A stretch of 62,042 nt of DNA from Phycisphaerae bacterium (GCA_016935885.1 JAFGQA010000304.1:1-62042); one strand, 5' to 3'. Numbered from the stretch's first letter, positions 42,421 to 51,262 are shown. Program-made: numbers and translations. Notes: generated by a model from the letters alone, not told the origin.

Positions 42421-42587
42421 TGTTACGCCCCTTCAGGGCTTGTGTCCTGTGGTCTGCCTTTCCCCACCCGGCGCGTTGCGCCGGGCTGTGCTGTTACGCC
42501 CCTTCGGGGCTTGTGTCCTGTGGTCTGCCTTTCCTCACCCGGCGCGTTGCGCCGGGCTGTGCTGTTGCGCCCCTTCGGGGCTTGCGT
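42421..42587. repeat. 71-bp tandem repeat, about 2.3 copies, with nested palindromes
   Basis: Units begin at 42421, 42492 and 42563 with TGTTACGCCCCTTC (TGTTGCG in the third) and differ by only a few bases. Each full unit contains two hairpins: GCCCC-ttc-GGGGC and CCCGGCGC-gtt-GCGCCGGG. More hairpins of the same style follow at 42673-42685 (GGGCC-gaa-GGCCC core) and 42698-42716 (CCGCGGGC-aac-GCCCGCGG). The block lies in the 442-base gap between the DegT stop (42768) and the regulator start (42325), where REP-like repeats could stop transcription from the DegT side. Not a CRISPR: there are no unique spacers. Confidence 0.8.
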
Positions 42588-42767
42588 CTTTTTGTACGTC
42601 CTTCTTCTCTTCCGCCCCGTCGGGGCTCGAATGCGTCCGACGACTTCCTTGCACCGACTTGGCCCTGAACGAGGGCCGAAGGCCCGATCCAGCAAAGCCG
42701 CGGGCAACGCCCGCGGAAACGCCCCAAACGAACCAACCCACGAAGCCCTGAAAGGGCGCACCACGAC

Positions 42768-43880
42768 CTATGCGCCGTGGGATGAGATGAATTCCCGGAT
42801 GCAGGCGCAGACGTAATCAATCTGCTCGTCGCTCAGCTCGGGGAACATGGGGAGAGAAAGCAGCTCCGGCGCCGTGCGCTCGGCAACGGGGAAGGAGCCC
42901 TTGCCATAGCCGAGCCCGGAATACGCCTTCTGCAGGTGGCACGGTATGGGGTAATGGATGCCGCAGGACACGCCCTTCTCCCCCAGCTCCTTCAGCATGA
43001 CATCCCGCTTCGGATGGCGGATCACGAACAGGTGATAGATAGGCTCGTTGCCCTCCGCCACCTTCGGCAGCACCACCGGCAGCTCCTTCAGGCGCTCACC
43101 GTAGGCCTCCGCGTGCGCCCGCCGCGCGGCGTTCCAGCCGGCCAGGTGCTTCAGCTTCACGGACAACACGGCGGCCTGCACCGTGTCCAGCCGGTCGTTC
43201 CAGCCTACGACATCATGGTAGTACTTCTTCGTCTGCCCGTAGTTACGGTACTTCCTGACGTAGTCGGCCACGGCCGGGTCGTTCGTCGTGATCGCCCCGC
43301 CGTCGCCATACGCCCCCAGGTTCTTCCCGGGGTAGAAGCTGAAGCACCCCACATCCCCCAGCGACCCGCACGGTTTGCCCTTGTACGTCGCGCCGTGCGC
43401 CTGCGCCGCGTCCTCGATGACTTTCAAGCCGTGCTCCCGCGCCAGCGCCAGGATCGCGTCCATGTCCGCGGCCTGCCCGTACAGGTGCACCGGGATGACC
43501 GCCTTCGTCTTCTTCGTAACCGCCGCGCGCACGGCGGCGGGATCCAGCTCGTAGGTGTCCTCCAGGCAGTCGACGAGCACCGGCGTCGCGCCGGCCGCGG
43601 AGATGGCCAGCACGGTGGCGATGTACGTGTTCGCCGGCGTGATCACCTCGTCGCCCGGCCCGATGCCCAGCGCCTTGATGGCGCAAAGCAGCGCGCTGCA
43701 GCCCGAGGCCACGCTGACGCACTCCGACACCCCGCAGAACGACGCGAAGGCTTTCTCAAAGTCGCTGACCTCGTCGCCGAGAATGAAGGCGGCTCGCGAC
43801 ATGACCTTCTCCAGGGCCGGCAGGACCTCGTCGCGAAGGCTCTTGTACTGGGTCTGCAGGTCTACGAACGGTACTTTCAT
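42768..43880 (-). CDS. DegT/DnrJ/EryC1 sugar aminotransferase, WbpE/WlbC-like (second copy)
   Basis: A 370-residue paralogue of the aminotransferase at 22364: same start (MKVPFVDLQTQYKSLRDE), Schiff-base Lys in CFSFYPGKNLGAYGDGG, PLP-ring Asp in IEDAAQAHGATYKGK, and SLPMFPELSDEQIDYVC at the end. It should aminate the 3-keto intermediate of the diamino-uronate route. Its partners, an acetyltransferase (46296) and a Gfo/Idh dehydrogenase (46894), lie upstream, separated by two transferase genes. GC-rich (a sample line at 43501 has 41 G+C of 60), consistent with the window's core. Confidence 0.91.
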   Translation of the reverse strand: MKVPFVDLQTQYKSLRDEVLPALEKVMSRAAFILGDEVSDFEKAFASFCGVSECVSVASGCSALLCAIKALGIGPGDEVITPANTYIATVLAISAAGATPVLVDCLEDTYELDPAAVRAAVTKKTKAVIPVHLYGQAADMDAILALAREHGLKVIEDAAQAHGATYKGKPCGSLGDVGCFSFYPGKNLGAYGDGGAITTNDPAVADYVRKYRNYGQTKKYYHDVVGWNDRLDTVQAAVLSVKLKHLAGWNAARRAHAEAYGERLKELPVVLPKVAEGNEPIYHLFVIRHPKRDVMLKELGEKGVSCGIHYPIPCHLQKAYSGLGYGKGSFPVAERTAPELLSLPMFPELSDEQIDYVCACIREFISSHGA

Positions 43881-43893
43881 CGTGTCTCTCCGC

Positions 43894-44601
43894 TTATTTC
43901 TTCAGGCCGAGCCCCAGCAGGAAGATCGGCCTGAGGATGCTCCACCAGCCCGTGATGGGCTTCATCTTCGTGTACCCCTGCTCCCTGGGCGGGTAAATCT
44001 TCGTCACCGGCACTTCCTTGAACCGGTGCCCCAGCCGGATCGCCTTGAACATGATATAGGGCTCCAGTTCGTACTGGTCGAGCCAATCCTGGTCGATGTT
44101 GATCCGGGGATCATCGAAGAGGGAAAGCCTCATGGCGCGGAAGCCGTTGGTGCTGTCCGTCACCCGCCGGCGCGCGGCCAGCGAGAAGAGGAGCGGGTGC
44201 ATGAACTGGGTCGTGAGCCGCCGGTAGAGCGGCATGTTGCCGAATCCCCCGCCCTCCAGGTATCTCGACCCCTGCACGAAATCGTTCCCCTCCTCGATGG
44301 CGGCGACGAGCCGGGGGATCTCGGCCGGGCGGTCCTTGTCGTTGCCCGCAAGGATCACGATGACCTCGAAATTGTTCTGCTGCGCGTACCGGATCGCCGT
44401 GCGGATGGCCGCGCCCACGCCGCGACGCCGATCGTGCGAGAGGACCTTGACGCCGCGGCTTTCCACGGCCTGCCTCGTGCCGTCCGTCGAGCCGTCGTCC
44501 ACGACGATCAGTTCGTCGACGAGGCCGGGCTGGAAACGATCCACAACGCGCGCGATCTTGATTTCCTCGTTGAAGGCCACCGGCGCCGCCAGCACTTTCA
44601 T
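43894..44601 (-). CDS. GT2-family transferase, dolichol-phosphate-mannose-synthase-like
   Basis: A 235-residue GT-A enzyme: APVAFNEEIKIARVVDRF, ELIVVDDGSTDGTRQAVESR and GVGAAIRTAIRYAQ are standard, and VILAGNDKDRPAEIPRLV replaces the usual DADGQ stretch. KEVPVTKIYPPREQGYTKMK is the C-terminal membrane-proximal element. Such enzymes commonly make a polyprenyl-phosphate sugar, and the next gene upstream encodes a GT-C protein that would use it. The ATG at 44601 follows the GT-C stop directly, with GGGGGAAGG upstream. Confidence 0.88.
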   Translation of the reverse strand: MKVLAAPVAFNEEIKIARVVDRFQPGLVDELIVVDDGSTDGTRQAVESRGVKVLSHDRRRGVGAAIRTAIRYAQQNNFEVIVILAGNDKDRPAEIPRLVAAIEEGNDFVQGSRYLEGGGFGNMPLYRRLTTQFMHPLLFSLAARRRVTDSTNGFRAMRLSLFDDPRINIDQDWLDQYELEPYIMFKAIRLGHRFKEVPVTKIYPPREQGYTKMKPITGWWSILRPIFLLGLGLKK

Positions 44602-44603
44602 GA

Positions 44604-46244
44604 TCAGCCTTCCCCCGCCTCTGCACGGGGACGCAGATTGCCCGGGGGCTCGAAGCGCGCTGTCCCTGTCGCACTGATCTGCAGTGTTCCTGACGACTCC
44701 CGGGCGAGGAACCGCGCCACGTCGCTATCCGGCCTGCCCATGAGCCACAGGTAGTAACAGCTGCGCTGGAACACCACCGTGCCGAGCAGCTCCATTCCTT
44801 GAGCCAGACACTTGGAGTACAGCGCCTCCTCCTGCGGATACAAATCGGGAATGAAGACCTTCGAGGAGTTTGAAACCAGGATGACAAGCTCGGGATCCTG
44901 CGAGAAAACGTGCGCTGGATCCAGTCCATGACGGGCCACATGGGGATCATTCAATCCCACCGTGTCGACGACGCGCCAGCCCGAATAGTAGGGCACAGCG
45001 CCGGTGTCCCCAATCGCCAGTGTCGGGCGACGTCCGGTTTCCGTCGCGAAGCGGCCCAGCCGTTTGCCGAGTTGGACATGGCCCTCGCGAAGGCCAATAG
45101 CATAGTCCAAGGTATCCCGCACGGTCGAGCGTGTGCCGCGCACGAAACTGCCCGCCATCACTACTGAAGCCGCCACGAGAAGCAGCAGCACGTATGGCTT
45201 CTTCGCAATGACCGGGCTCAGCAGGTACATCAGCAGACCCATCCCGTAGCCTGCCAGCGCGAAGACAAGCGGCGCCGTAGGATAGAGGAATCGCCATGCG
45301 TAGTTCATGATGCTCCGAGGAAAAAGGAAGAAAACAAGCAGCACAACTGTCGCAAGCGCGGGCACGAAGACCATCCTGTTCGGCCGCATGAAGCCGAGGA
45401 CGACGACAAACCCGACGGCTCCCATGACGTAGGCGACGTACACGAGAGCGTCAACCAGCCCGGGCATTGGCCCCTGGCGGGCCAGCACCTTGACGTAGAA
45501 TGACAACGGGAGAGGCAATCCGTAGAACGACCAGCGCCATGCGAAGTACAGCGCTCCGGGAAGCACGTAGAAGAGCCCATACGCAACCAGAAGCGATTTC
45601 CTTTTCTGCCCGGCGACCAGCAGATGATAGACGAACACTGCGGCAACAACCAGGTTGGCTTCCGGTCTTGTCAGCCCCAGCAGCAGTCCTGTCGCGGCTG
45701 CTGCCCACGCGACAGCCCGGCGTCCTCGCAAGCAGAGCACCGTCAGGCAGACGTACGACACGAGGAGGAACATCGCCAACGCTGTTTCCATCCCAGAGAC
45801 GGCGTGAATAGCCGTCGGATAGAAGGTGGCCAGTAGAAGAAAGGAGACCGATGCGGCAAGATGACGGGGCGCTCCTTCCAGCGGCAGGCAAAGAACACGG
45901 ACCAGCGCGAAGACAACCAACAGGGCGCTGAGCGTACAAACCACTCCGAGAATCTTGGAGAACAGCACCACGTCCACCCCCGCGAGATGGGGAACAGCCA
46001 TGAGCAGCATCCACAGGAAGCTCGTATAGCCCTCGGCTCTCGCCATCCCCGGGTTGAACGTCGGCCCGTGTCCCGACGCAAGGTTCGCCGCGTATCGAAA
46101 CGTGATGAAGGAATCGTCGGCTGTGAATGGCCACAGGATTCGAATCAACATCCCGAGAATCGCCACCGACAACAGCACGAGGACTACGGAGAGCCCCACG
46201 ATATGCCTGCTGCCCACAGCCTTCACGATTGAGGCATTGCACAT
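44604..46244 (-). CDS. GT-C-fold membrane glycosyltransferase
   Basis: A 546-residue protein with about ten membrane segments. The first periplasmic loop has PFTADDSFITFRYAANLASG, with the acidic pair typical of GT-C catalytic loops, then GPTFNPGMARAEGYTSFLW, a motif shared with AftB-like and related polyprenyl-dependent transferases. The C-terminal soluble part includes GDTGAVPYYSGWRVVDTVGL. It would transfer a sugar from a polyprenyl-phosphate donor on the periplasmic side, probably supplied by the GT2 enzyme encoded just downstream (inference). Confidence 0.83.
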   Translation of the reverse strand: MCNASIVKAVGSRHIVGLSVVLVLLSVAILGMLIRILWPFTADDSFITFRYAANLASGHGPTFNPGMARAEGYTSFLWMLLMAVPHLAGVDVVLFSKILGVVCTLSALLVVFALVRVLCLPLEGAPRHLAASVSFLLLATFYPTAIHAVSGMETALAMFLLVSYVCLTVLCLRGRRAVAWAAAATGLLLGLTRPEANLVVAAVFVYHLLVAGQKRKSLLVAYGLFYVLPGALYFAWRWSFYGLPLPLSFYVKVLARQGPMPGLVDALVYVAYVMGAVGFVVVLGFMRPNRMVFVPALATVVLLVFFLFPRSIMNYAWRFLYPTAPLVFALAGYGMGLLMYLLSPVIAKKPYVLLLLVAASVVMAGSFVRGTRSTVRDTLDYAIGLREGHVQLGKRLGRFATETGRRPTLAIGDTGAVPYYSGWRVVDTVGLNDPHVARHGLDPAHVFSQDPELVILVSNSSKVFIPDLYPQEEALYSKCLAQGMELLGTVVFQRSCYYLWLMGRPDSDVARFLARESSGTLQISATGTARFEPPGNLRPRAEAGEG

Positions 46245-46295
46245 GTGCGTTCCCGGATCGATTCACCGCAGGTCGTTTCACCCTGCCCGACGGCC

Positions 46296-46904
46296 TCAAG
46301 CTTCGTTGCTCTTCGCGGCCGGCCGGAGCCCGCCCTCGTCCTGCACGTAGACACGACCACACCCGGAGCAACAAGGTCCGACCCCGTCGCGCAGTCGAAG
46401 CCCACACATGCAGACAAACCCAACGGGCCTGGCCGGGCAGCCGGCGACGATGCGAAAATCCGGCACATCTCTCGTGACCACAGCGCCGGCCGCGATCGTG
46501 GCGTAGCGGCCGATCGTGATGCCGCACACCACGGTCACGTTCGCGCCGATCGTGGCGCCCGTGCGGACCACCGTCTTCTCGAGCCAGGACTTGTCCTCGT
46601 ACCGCGGCGCCGCCGCCGCCAGATGGCGTGAACGCGGGAACCGGTCGTTGGTAAAAACGGCGTTCGGACCGACGAAGACGAAATCCTCCAGGACGACCCC
46701 CTCCCACAGCGAAACACCGTTCTTGACGATCACGCCGCGGCCCAGGACCGCCCCGCTCTCGACGAAACAGTGTCCCCCGATGTTGCACTCCTCCCCCACC
46801 ACCGCGCCCTTCATGACGTGGGCGAAGCCCCAGATACGGCTCCCGCGCCCCACCTGCTCGGACTCGTTCACGCCCTTCGGGTGAACGTACACCTCATCCG
46901 CCAT
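46296..46904 (-). CDS. Hexapeptide N-acetyltransferase, WbpD/WlbB-like, with Cys-rich tail
   Basis: A 202-residue left-handed beta-helix enzyme. YVHPKGVNESEQVGRGSRIW is the normal WlbB start. GKGAVVGEECNIG-type repeats follow, and the loop VGPNAVFTNDRFPRSRH matches family members. VVRTGATIGANVTVVCGITI and GRYATIAAGAVVTRDVPDFR complete the helix. The tail FVCMCGLRL ... CCSGCGRVYV has four to five Cys suited to a zinc ribbon, absent from the paralogue at 24080. I place the start at the ATG at 46904, overlapping the dehydrogenase by 11 bases; the frame is open to 47036. Predicted 3-N-acetylation of the diamino-uronate. Confidence 0.9.
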   Translation of the reverse strand: MADEVYVHPKGVNESEQVGRGSRIWGFAHVMKGAVVGEECNIGGHCFVESGAVLGRGVIVKNGVSLWEGVVLEDFVFVGPNAVFTNDRFPRSRHLAAAAPRYEDKSWLEKTVVRTGATIGANVTVVCGITIGRYATIAAGAVVTRDVPDFRIVAGCPARPVGFVCMCGLRLRDGVGPCCSGCGRVYVQDEGGLRPAAKSNEA

Positions 46905-47919
46905 AGGACACCTCGCATTCGGCGCCGCCCGACGCCAGCGACCGCTGCGCCGTCTCCAGCACGTCCACCACTTCGGCGCCCTGGCGCGCGCTCCCGCGCG
47001 TGAAGTCCTTCTTGCCCGCTGCAAGGATCTCCGCAAACGCCTGGGCCTGCGCCGCCAGCGGCTCCTTGTTCGGGATCCTCGGCACCATGACGTCGCCCTC
47101 GCGGGCCAGCAACTGGAACTCGCCGAAGGTGTCGTAGATGGGATCGCGTATGACGGAGCGGTCGTAGATCATCACCGGGCCGGGCACGCCGAATTCGTCC
47201 CACGTGATCATCTTCTTCTCGCCCACGACAGTGATCTGCCGGACCTTCCTGGGATCGAGCCAGCTCACGTGGATGTGGCCGACAACGCCCTTCTCGTAGC
47301 GGAGCGTAAGGAACACCGTGTCCTCAACGGGGGGCCGCAGGTAGCTGGCGCCGGTGGCGGCCACGGAGCGGGGACGCTGCCCCAGGAGATCGTTCAGGAT
47401 GTAGATGTCGTGGGAGGCCAGGTCCCAGGCCGCGTTGACGTCGCTGCGGAAGGGCCCGAGGTTGGTCCTGACGGCATTCATGTAGTAGACGGGCCCCGGC
47501 ACGCCCTCGCGCACGGCCTGCGAGAGATAGGCGATCCCGGGATTGAACAGGAAGACGTGTCCGACCATGAGGATGAGCCCGCGGGATTCCGCAAGGGACA
47601 CGAGCTCCCACGCGTCCCGGCTCACGTTGGTCAGGGGCTTCTCGCAGAGCACGTGTTTTCCCGCCTCCAGCGTGGCCTTGACCACCGCGAAGTGCGTTGC
47701 CGTAGGCGAGGCTACGACGACCGCGTCCACGTCGTCGCGGCGGAGCACCTCCTCGCATTCGGACACGCAGGCCACGTCGGGATACAGGGCTTTGACGCGC
47801 GCCCGCGCCTTCTCCTGTGGGTCGGCCGCCGCCACAACGGCGCAACCTTTCAGCGAGTGGAAGTTGCGGATATGGTTGGGCCCCCAGCGTCCCAAGCCAA
47901 TAACGGCGATTCGCGTCAT
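46894..47919 (-). CDS. Gfo/Idh/MocA oxidoreductase, WbpB/WlbA-like (second copy)
   Basis: A 341-residue dehydrogenase, paralogous to 24541. RIAVIGLGRWGPNHIRNFHS binds NAD, GKHVLCEKPLTNVS has the catalytic EKP, and AAWDLASHDIYILNDLL and SWLDPRKVRQITVVGEKK align with the same stretches of the first copy. With 46296 and 42768 it completes a second WbpB-D-E set. The ATG at 47919 has AGGAG upstream; the frame extends to 47997 without a better start. Expected reaction: oxidation of C3 of UDP-GlcNAcA. Confidence 0.9.
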   Translation of the reverse strand: MTRIAVIGLGRWGPNHIRNFHSLKGCAVVAAADPQEKARARVKALYPDVACVSECEEVLRRDDVDAVVVASPTATHFAVVKATLEAGKHVLCEKPLTNVSRDAWELVSLAESRGLILMVGHVFLFNPGIAYLSQAVREGVPGPVYYMNAVRTNLGPFRSDVNAAWDLASHDIYILNDLLGQRPRSVAATGASYLRPPVEDTVFLTLRYEKGVVGHIHVSWLDPRKVRQITVVGEKKMITWDEFGVPGPVMIYDRSVIRDPIYDTFGEFQLLAREGDVMVPRIPNKEPLAAQAQAFAEILAAGKKDFTRGSARQGAEVVDVLETAQRSLASGGAECEVSYGG

Positions 47920-48269
47920 CACGAGGCTCCTGTGTGTCAAGGCTCCCGCAACCGGCCTGCTCCCGGCGTCCGCAGAGCAAGAGGAAGATAAGGGCAAGGC
48001 CCGCGGGCGTCAACACTGGGGAAGCGGACGCGAGGTGGGGTGTTGAGTCGGCGATAGACCCGTATCCATGGAGTGATGGAGTTGTGGAGTGTTGGAGTAT
48101 TGGGATGGCGCAAGGGCGCAATAGATCAGTGCGAGGCCCTATCCGCCATCCGGGGCCGCCATCACTCCATCACTCCAGTACTCCAATACTCCAGTCGGCC
48201 TTGGACATTTCGTCATTCGTCATTTGCCGCGCATGTGAGCCATAGATCATCTGGCCCCAAGCCCCACCG
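47920..48269. other. 350-base gap holding short-repeat arrays
   Basis: The gap between the WbpB-like start and the DUF362 stop has no gene. It contains inverted octamer arrays (48068-48195) and, near 48209-48225, the words CGTCATTCGTCATT. No promoter stands out by eye. Confidence 0.55.
48068..48195. repeat. Inverted pair of TGGAGTNN octamer arrays, no gene inside
   Basis: At 48069-48100 TGGAGTGA-TGGAGTTG-TGGAGTGT-TGGAGTAT is four consecutive octamers. At 48161-48195 the same words occur in reverse complement (ACTCCA repeated four times). The 56 bases between them carry no frame. The plan, inverted arrays of a short word, is that of the borders of the two four-helix-bundle cassettes, so this may be an emptied cassette. 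Confidence 0.7.
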
Positions 48270-49754
48270 TTATTTCCCCAGCTCGATATGCCCCTTCCAA
48301 CCCTCCGGCGGCTCGAAGTCGAGGCGATGGGAGGACGACCCCAGGGACGCCACCGGCAACTGCTCGCCGTCAACGCTGGTCACGGCACCCTCGACCGGTT
48401 GATCACACAGCGGGCGCGGGCCTGTTCGAAGGGCCTCCCGCAACAGCGGTATCCGGTTGTAGTCGAACCCCATGAGGCCAGCCGCCGCCACGTCCGCAAG
48501 CACGGGACTCGGGCTCGCCACGATACGCCCGGCGCGTTTCGGCCGCGCCGCCAGCGGGCCCTCTCCTTCCCCCGCGATGATCCCGTCGATGACGGTCAGG
48601 ATCCGGCGCTGCGGTGTGTCCGCCAACGTACCGTCGGCCCGGCCGTACATGGCGATCCGCACGAGGTCGAGCGTCATGCGCCAGACCGTATCGTTCCCGT
48701 ACCAGCCCCCATCGCGAATCGGATCGCCGCCGGCCATCTTCACCAGGCGCTCGTTGACACGGTACGCCAGCTCGAGCGCACGACGAAGAGGGCGCGAAGC
48801 GCACCCGTCGATCACCTGTTCGAGGCGAACGCTCAGGGCCTTGAGCGGGTTCCGTCCCGGGTATTCGTCGCCGCTGGCGCGGGCCCCTCCCTCGCGATGA
48901 TGCGCAAGGCACTGTTTGCGGCCCACGGTGCCGACGAAGTTCTTCAGCCCGAGGGTCACGCCGACCTTCGAGTGCGTCTTCATCTTTGGAAGATCGAGGA
49001 TGACGTCGGCGTCGAGCACGGACCGCGCGATGACGTAGCGGTGCGTTCCGGGGCCGTGGTACTGCTGCGTCTCGGACGGGCGGTAATTGGACACCCTGAA
49101 GCGCCCGGCCTGTTGTTCCAGCGGCCGGAGCAGGCTGTCCGTGCCGAGGTCGAACGTGACGTACCCCGCCGGATCGCCCGGCACCTCCTGCCAGCCCAGG
49201 ATGTGGCCGCGCTCGTCCTTCTTTGAAACCACCTGTCGGAGATCAAGAAGGGACACCTCCACCGACGCAGCCGTCCGGTACCAGTCGACCACGGCCCGGA
49301 CGCCCGACCGCGCGGCGCACGCGTTGAAATCCGTCGTTTGTATAGGCGAATCCGCCACGATGATGCGGCCGTGCCCCTTGAGAGCCAGGGCCACGTAGTC
49401 CAGCACCGCGCGCACGACCGCCCCGTGCGTGATGAGGCAGAGCACATCCCCGCCGGCGGGATGGGCATCCAGCACCATGTTCGGTTTGACGAGCACCGTG
49501 TTGCCCGGCTCGACGATGGAACCCAGGGGGTCCCATTCGGACGACCCGAAACGGCCCTCGTCCAGGCCCAGGTTCCGGAAGGCGCGGCGAACGAGCTCGT
49601 ACGCCGCGTTCTCTTCGCCGGCGAGCGCGCCGGGGAAAGGATACTCCGGGTAGGGTTGCGAAGGATGGAAAGGGGGCTCGCGGGGGTACTCCGCCGACGG
49701 CGTGATGGCCACGCCCACGTCCGCTCCATTCGGTTTGTCAGCGTCTGGACTCAT
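48270..49754 (-). CDS. DUF362 domain-containing protein
   Basis: A 494-residue protein of the DUF362 family (PF04015). NTVLVKPNMVLDAHPAGGDV, LICLITHG-like ITHGAVVRAVLDY, IIVADSPIQTTDF, VILDLPKMKTHSKVGVTLGL followed by KNFVG, and TVIDGIIAGEGEGPLAARPK occur in the family's usual order. The Cys clusters of ferredoxin-fused members are absent. DUF362 proteins recur in polysaccharide and cofactor loci; the reaction is not established. A small-molecule or glycan-processing step in this pathway is possible. Confidence 0.85.
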   Translation of the reverse strand: MSPDADKPNGADVGVAITPSAEYPREPPFHPSQPYPEYPFPGALAGEENAAYELVRRAFRNLGLDEGRFGSSEWDPLGSIVEPGNTVLVKPNMVLDAHPAGGDVLCLITHGAVVRAVLDYVALALKGHGRIIVADSPIQTTDFNACAARSGVRAVVDWYRTAASVEVSLLDLRQVVSKKDERGHILGWQEVPGDPAGYVTFDLGTDSLLRPLEQQAGRFRVSNYRPSETQQYHGPGTHRYVIARSVLDADVILDLPKMKTHSKVGVTLGLKNFVGTVGRKQCLAHHREGGARASGDEYPGRNPLKALSVRLEQVIDGCASRPLRRALELAYRVNERLVKMAGGDPIRDGGWYGNDTVWRMTLDLVRIAMYGRADGTLADTPQRRILTVIDGIIAGEGEGPLAARPKRAGRIVASPSPVLADVAAAGLMGFDYNRIPLLREALRTGPRPLCDQPVEGAVTSVDGEQLPVASLGSSSHRLDFEPPEGWKGHIELGK

Positions 49755-49799
49755 CCGCGTGTTTCCGAAGCCACCGCAGTGTTAATTTCAGCGCTTGGA

Positions 49800-49859
49800 G
49801 CCGGCCGTCCCGGCCGGCCTTCCCGAGCAAACGGCGGGAGTCCGCCTTCGCGAGAAGGC
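49800..49859 (-). terminator. Cluster of three hairpins downstream of the FkbM gene
   Basis: Three stems lie 60-120 bases after the FkbM stop at 49918: GCCGGCCG-tcc-CGGCCGGC (49800-49818), GGCGG-gagt-CCGCC (49833-49846) and GCCTTC-gcga-GAAGGC (49844-49859). No T-run follows on the minus strand. They could slow or stop transcription before the DUF362 gene, or protect an mRNA end. Confidence 0.35.
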
Positions 49860-49917
49860 TTCGCTGGAACAGGCGGCCGTCTCAGATCGGCATGTAAATG
49901 GTTCGGGAAGCTGTTGC

Positions 49918-50703
49918 TCATCGGCTGACCCCAAGTTTGTCGAGGTGTCCGGGCTGGAGAAAGAAGTAGTCCGGTGCGCGCCGTCCCGGACGCCGGAGCG
50001 CCACGGAGTCCCCCTCCTGCACACAGGCGGCGTATCCACAGCTCTCCAGGAGCCGGAACAGCTCCGCCGCGCTGGTCTCCGGAGCATCCGGATCCCCGTC
50101 CACTTCGATGAAAAGAGCAGGCCGGAAGCGCCTGATGATGTCCTCGGCCCCGCGAACCATCTCCAGTTCGTGAGCCTCCACGTCCACCTTGATGAAATCC
50201 ACTGCGGATTCGGTATCGGCCAGACAGTCGTCCAGTCGACGGAGTTGCACGTCCACGTACCGCCCTGCATCGCTCGCCTCGCCCTGCACGAGCCGGGACT
50301 CATAGAGGTTCTCCGCCCCGGAGGCATAGGCCGGTACGAGCATCCGCGCCCGTTCCTCGACGGAGGAGAGCCCGCAGTTGAACAGCTCGACATTCCGAAG
50401 GCCGAGCTTGCGCACGTTGTGGGCCAGGACGGCATACGTATCCGGTACAGGTTCGAAGCTGTAGACGCGGCCCGTCTCCATGACCCAGCGCGACAGGAGA
50501 AGCGTGACACAGCCGATATTGGCCCCAACGTCAACGGCGCGGCGCCCGGGACGAACCAGACGGCGGACGACGGCCGACGCGGGCCAGTCCCTGTCGGTGA
50601 ACCGGCGCAGCACGCCGGGATAGTACCGCTTCCTGAGCCATTGACGCATCGGCACGGGCAGCCGGCCCGCCAGCGCGGACAGGATGTTCTTCACGGTGTT
50701 CAT
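49918..50703 (-). CDS. FkbM-family methyltransferase
   Basis: A 261-residue methyltransferase. RRAVDVGANIGCVTLLLSRW is motif I, VYSFEPVPDTYAVLAHNVRK the acidic strand, and VDFIKVDVEAHELEMVRGAE the FkbM hallmark (with EAH for EG.E). The ATG at 50703 overlaps the NusG-like stop by ATGA, so translation is coupled; an ATG at 50718 is possible. It is the first modifying enzyme downstream of the initiation module and may methylate the first sugars or the chain end. Confidence 0.87.
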   Translation of the reverse strand: MNTVKNILSALAGRLPVPMRQWLRKRYYPGVLRRFTDRDWPASAVVRRLVRPGRRAVDVGANIGCVTLLLSRWVMETGRVYSFEPVPDTYAVLAHNVRKLGLRNVELFNCGLSSVEERARMLVPAYASGAENLYESRLVQGEASDAGRYVDVQLRRLDDCLADTESAVDFIKVDVEAHELEMVRGAEDIIRRFRPALFIEVDGDPDAPETSAAELFRLLESCGYAACVQEGDSVALRRPGRRAPDYFFLQPGHLDKLGVSR

Positions 50704-51236
50704 GCCGGGGCCAGCCATGCGCTGTCCACCTCCACCGCCACGGACTGCCGGATCATGTCGACGTTCAGCACCACCCGCGTCTTACCCTTCACGCGGACGA
50801 CGATCCCCTCCAGCCCCTTCAGCGCCCCGCCGGTTACGCGCACGTGCCTGCCCTGCTCGAGGTAGGGCATCACCTCGGCGACATCGCCGACCTCAAGGGC
50901 CTGCCGGACCTGGCGGAGCTGCTCGACGAGTTTTCCCTGGTCCACGACGTCCAGCACGTTGGCCACGTGCCTGTTCTGGCGCAGCGTGGACCGCTCCGGC
51001 TGGCTGACGATGCAGAACGTGTAACCCGGGAACAGGGGCGAGAGGAAGACGCGCTCCCGCGCGCCGTAGCGATGGACCTTCTTGCGAAGCGGGAGATACA
51101 CGGGGACCCCCGTGCGGGTGCAGAAATCGACCACCTTCTTCTCGCAGCGCGGCCGCGTGTGGAGAACCGTCCAGAAACGGCCGGCGGGGGGCATCTGCAG
51201 GATGTCGCTGTCCGGCAACGCGTGCGTGTCGCTCAT
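50700..51236 (-). CDS. NusG-family transcription antiterminator (RfaH/UpxY-type)
   Basis: A 178-residue NusG paralogue. The NGN domain starts at RFWTVLHTRPRCEKKVVDFC and includes LSPLFPGYTFC, the usual NusG core. A KOW motif follows (GRHVRVTGGALKGLEGIVVR). Dedicated NusG paralogues at the head of long polysaccharide operons load on RNA polymerase and let it pass internal terminators; the gene order fits that role. The ATG at 51236 has no evident Shine-Dalgarno, and the leader contains a heptamer array (51263-51297). The ops-type loading site was not found. Confidence 0.87.
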   Translation of the reverse strand: MSDTHALPDSDILQMPPAGRFWTVLHTRPRCEKKVVDFCTRTGVPVYLPLRKKVHRYGARERVFLSPLFPGYTFCIVSQPERSTLRQNRHVANVLDVVDQGKLVEQLRQVRQALEVGDVAEVMPYLEQGRHVRVTGGALKGLEGIVVRVKGKTRVVLNVDMIRQSVAVEVDSAWLAPA

Positions 51237-51262
51237 GGCGGCAAGGGTAGGAAGAGGGGGGA

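Noticed and set aside
42421..42587. Possible CRISPR array
   Set aside because: Direct repeats are contiguous 71-bp tandem units without unique spacers, and no cas genes are present.
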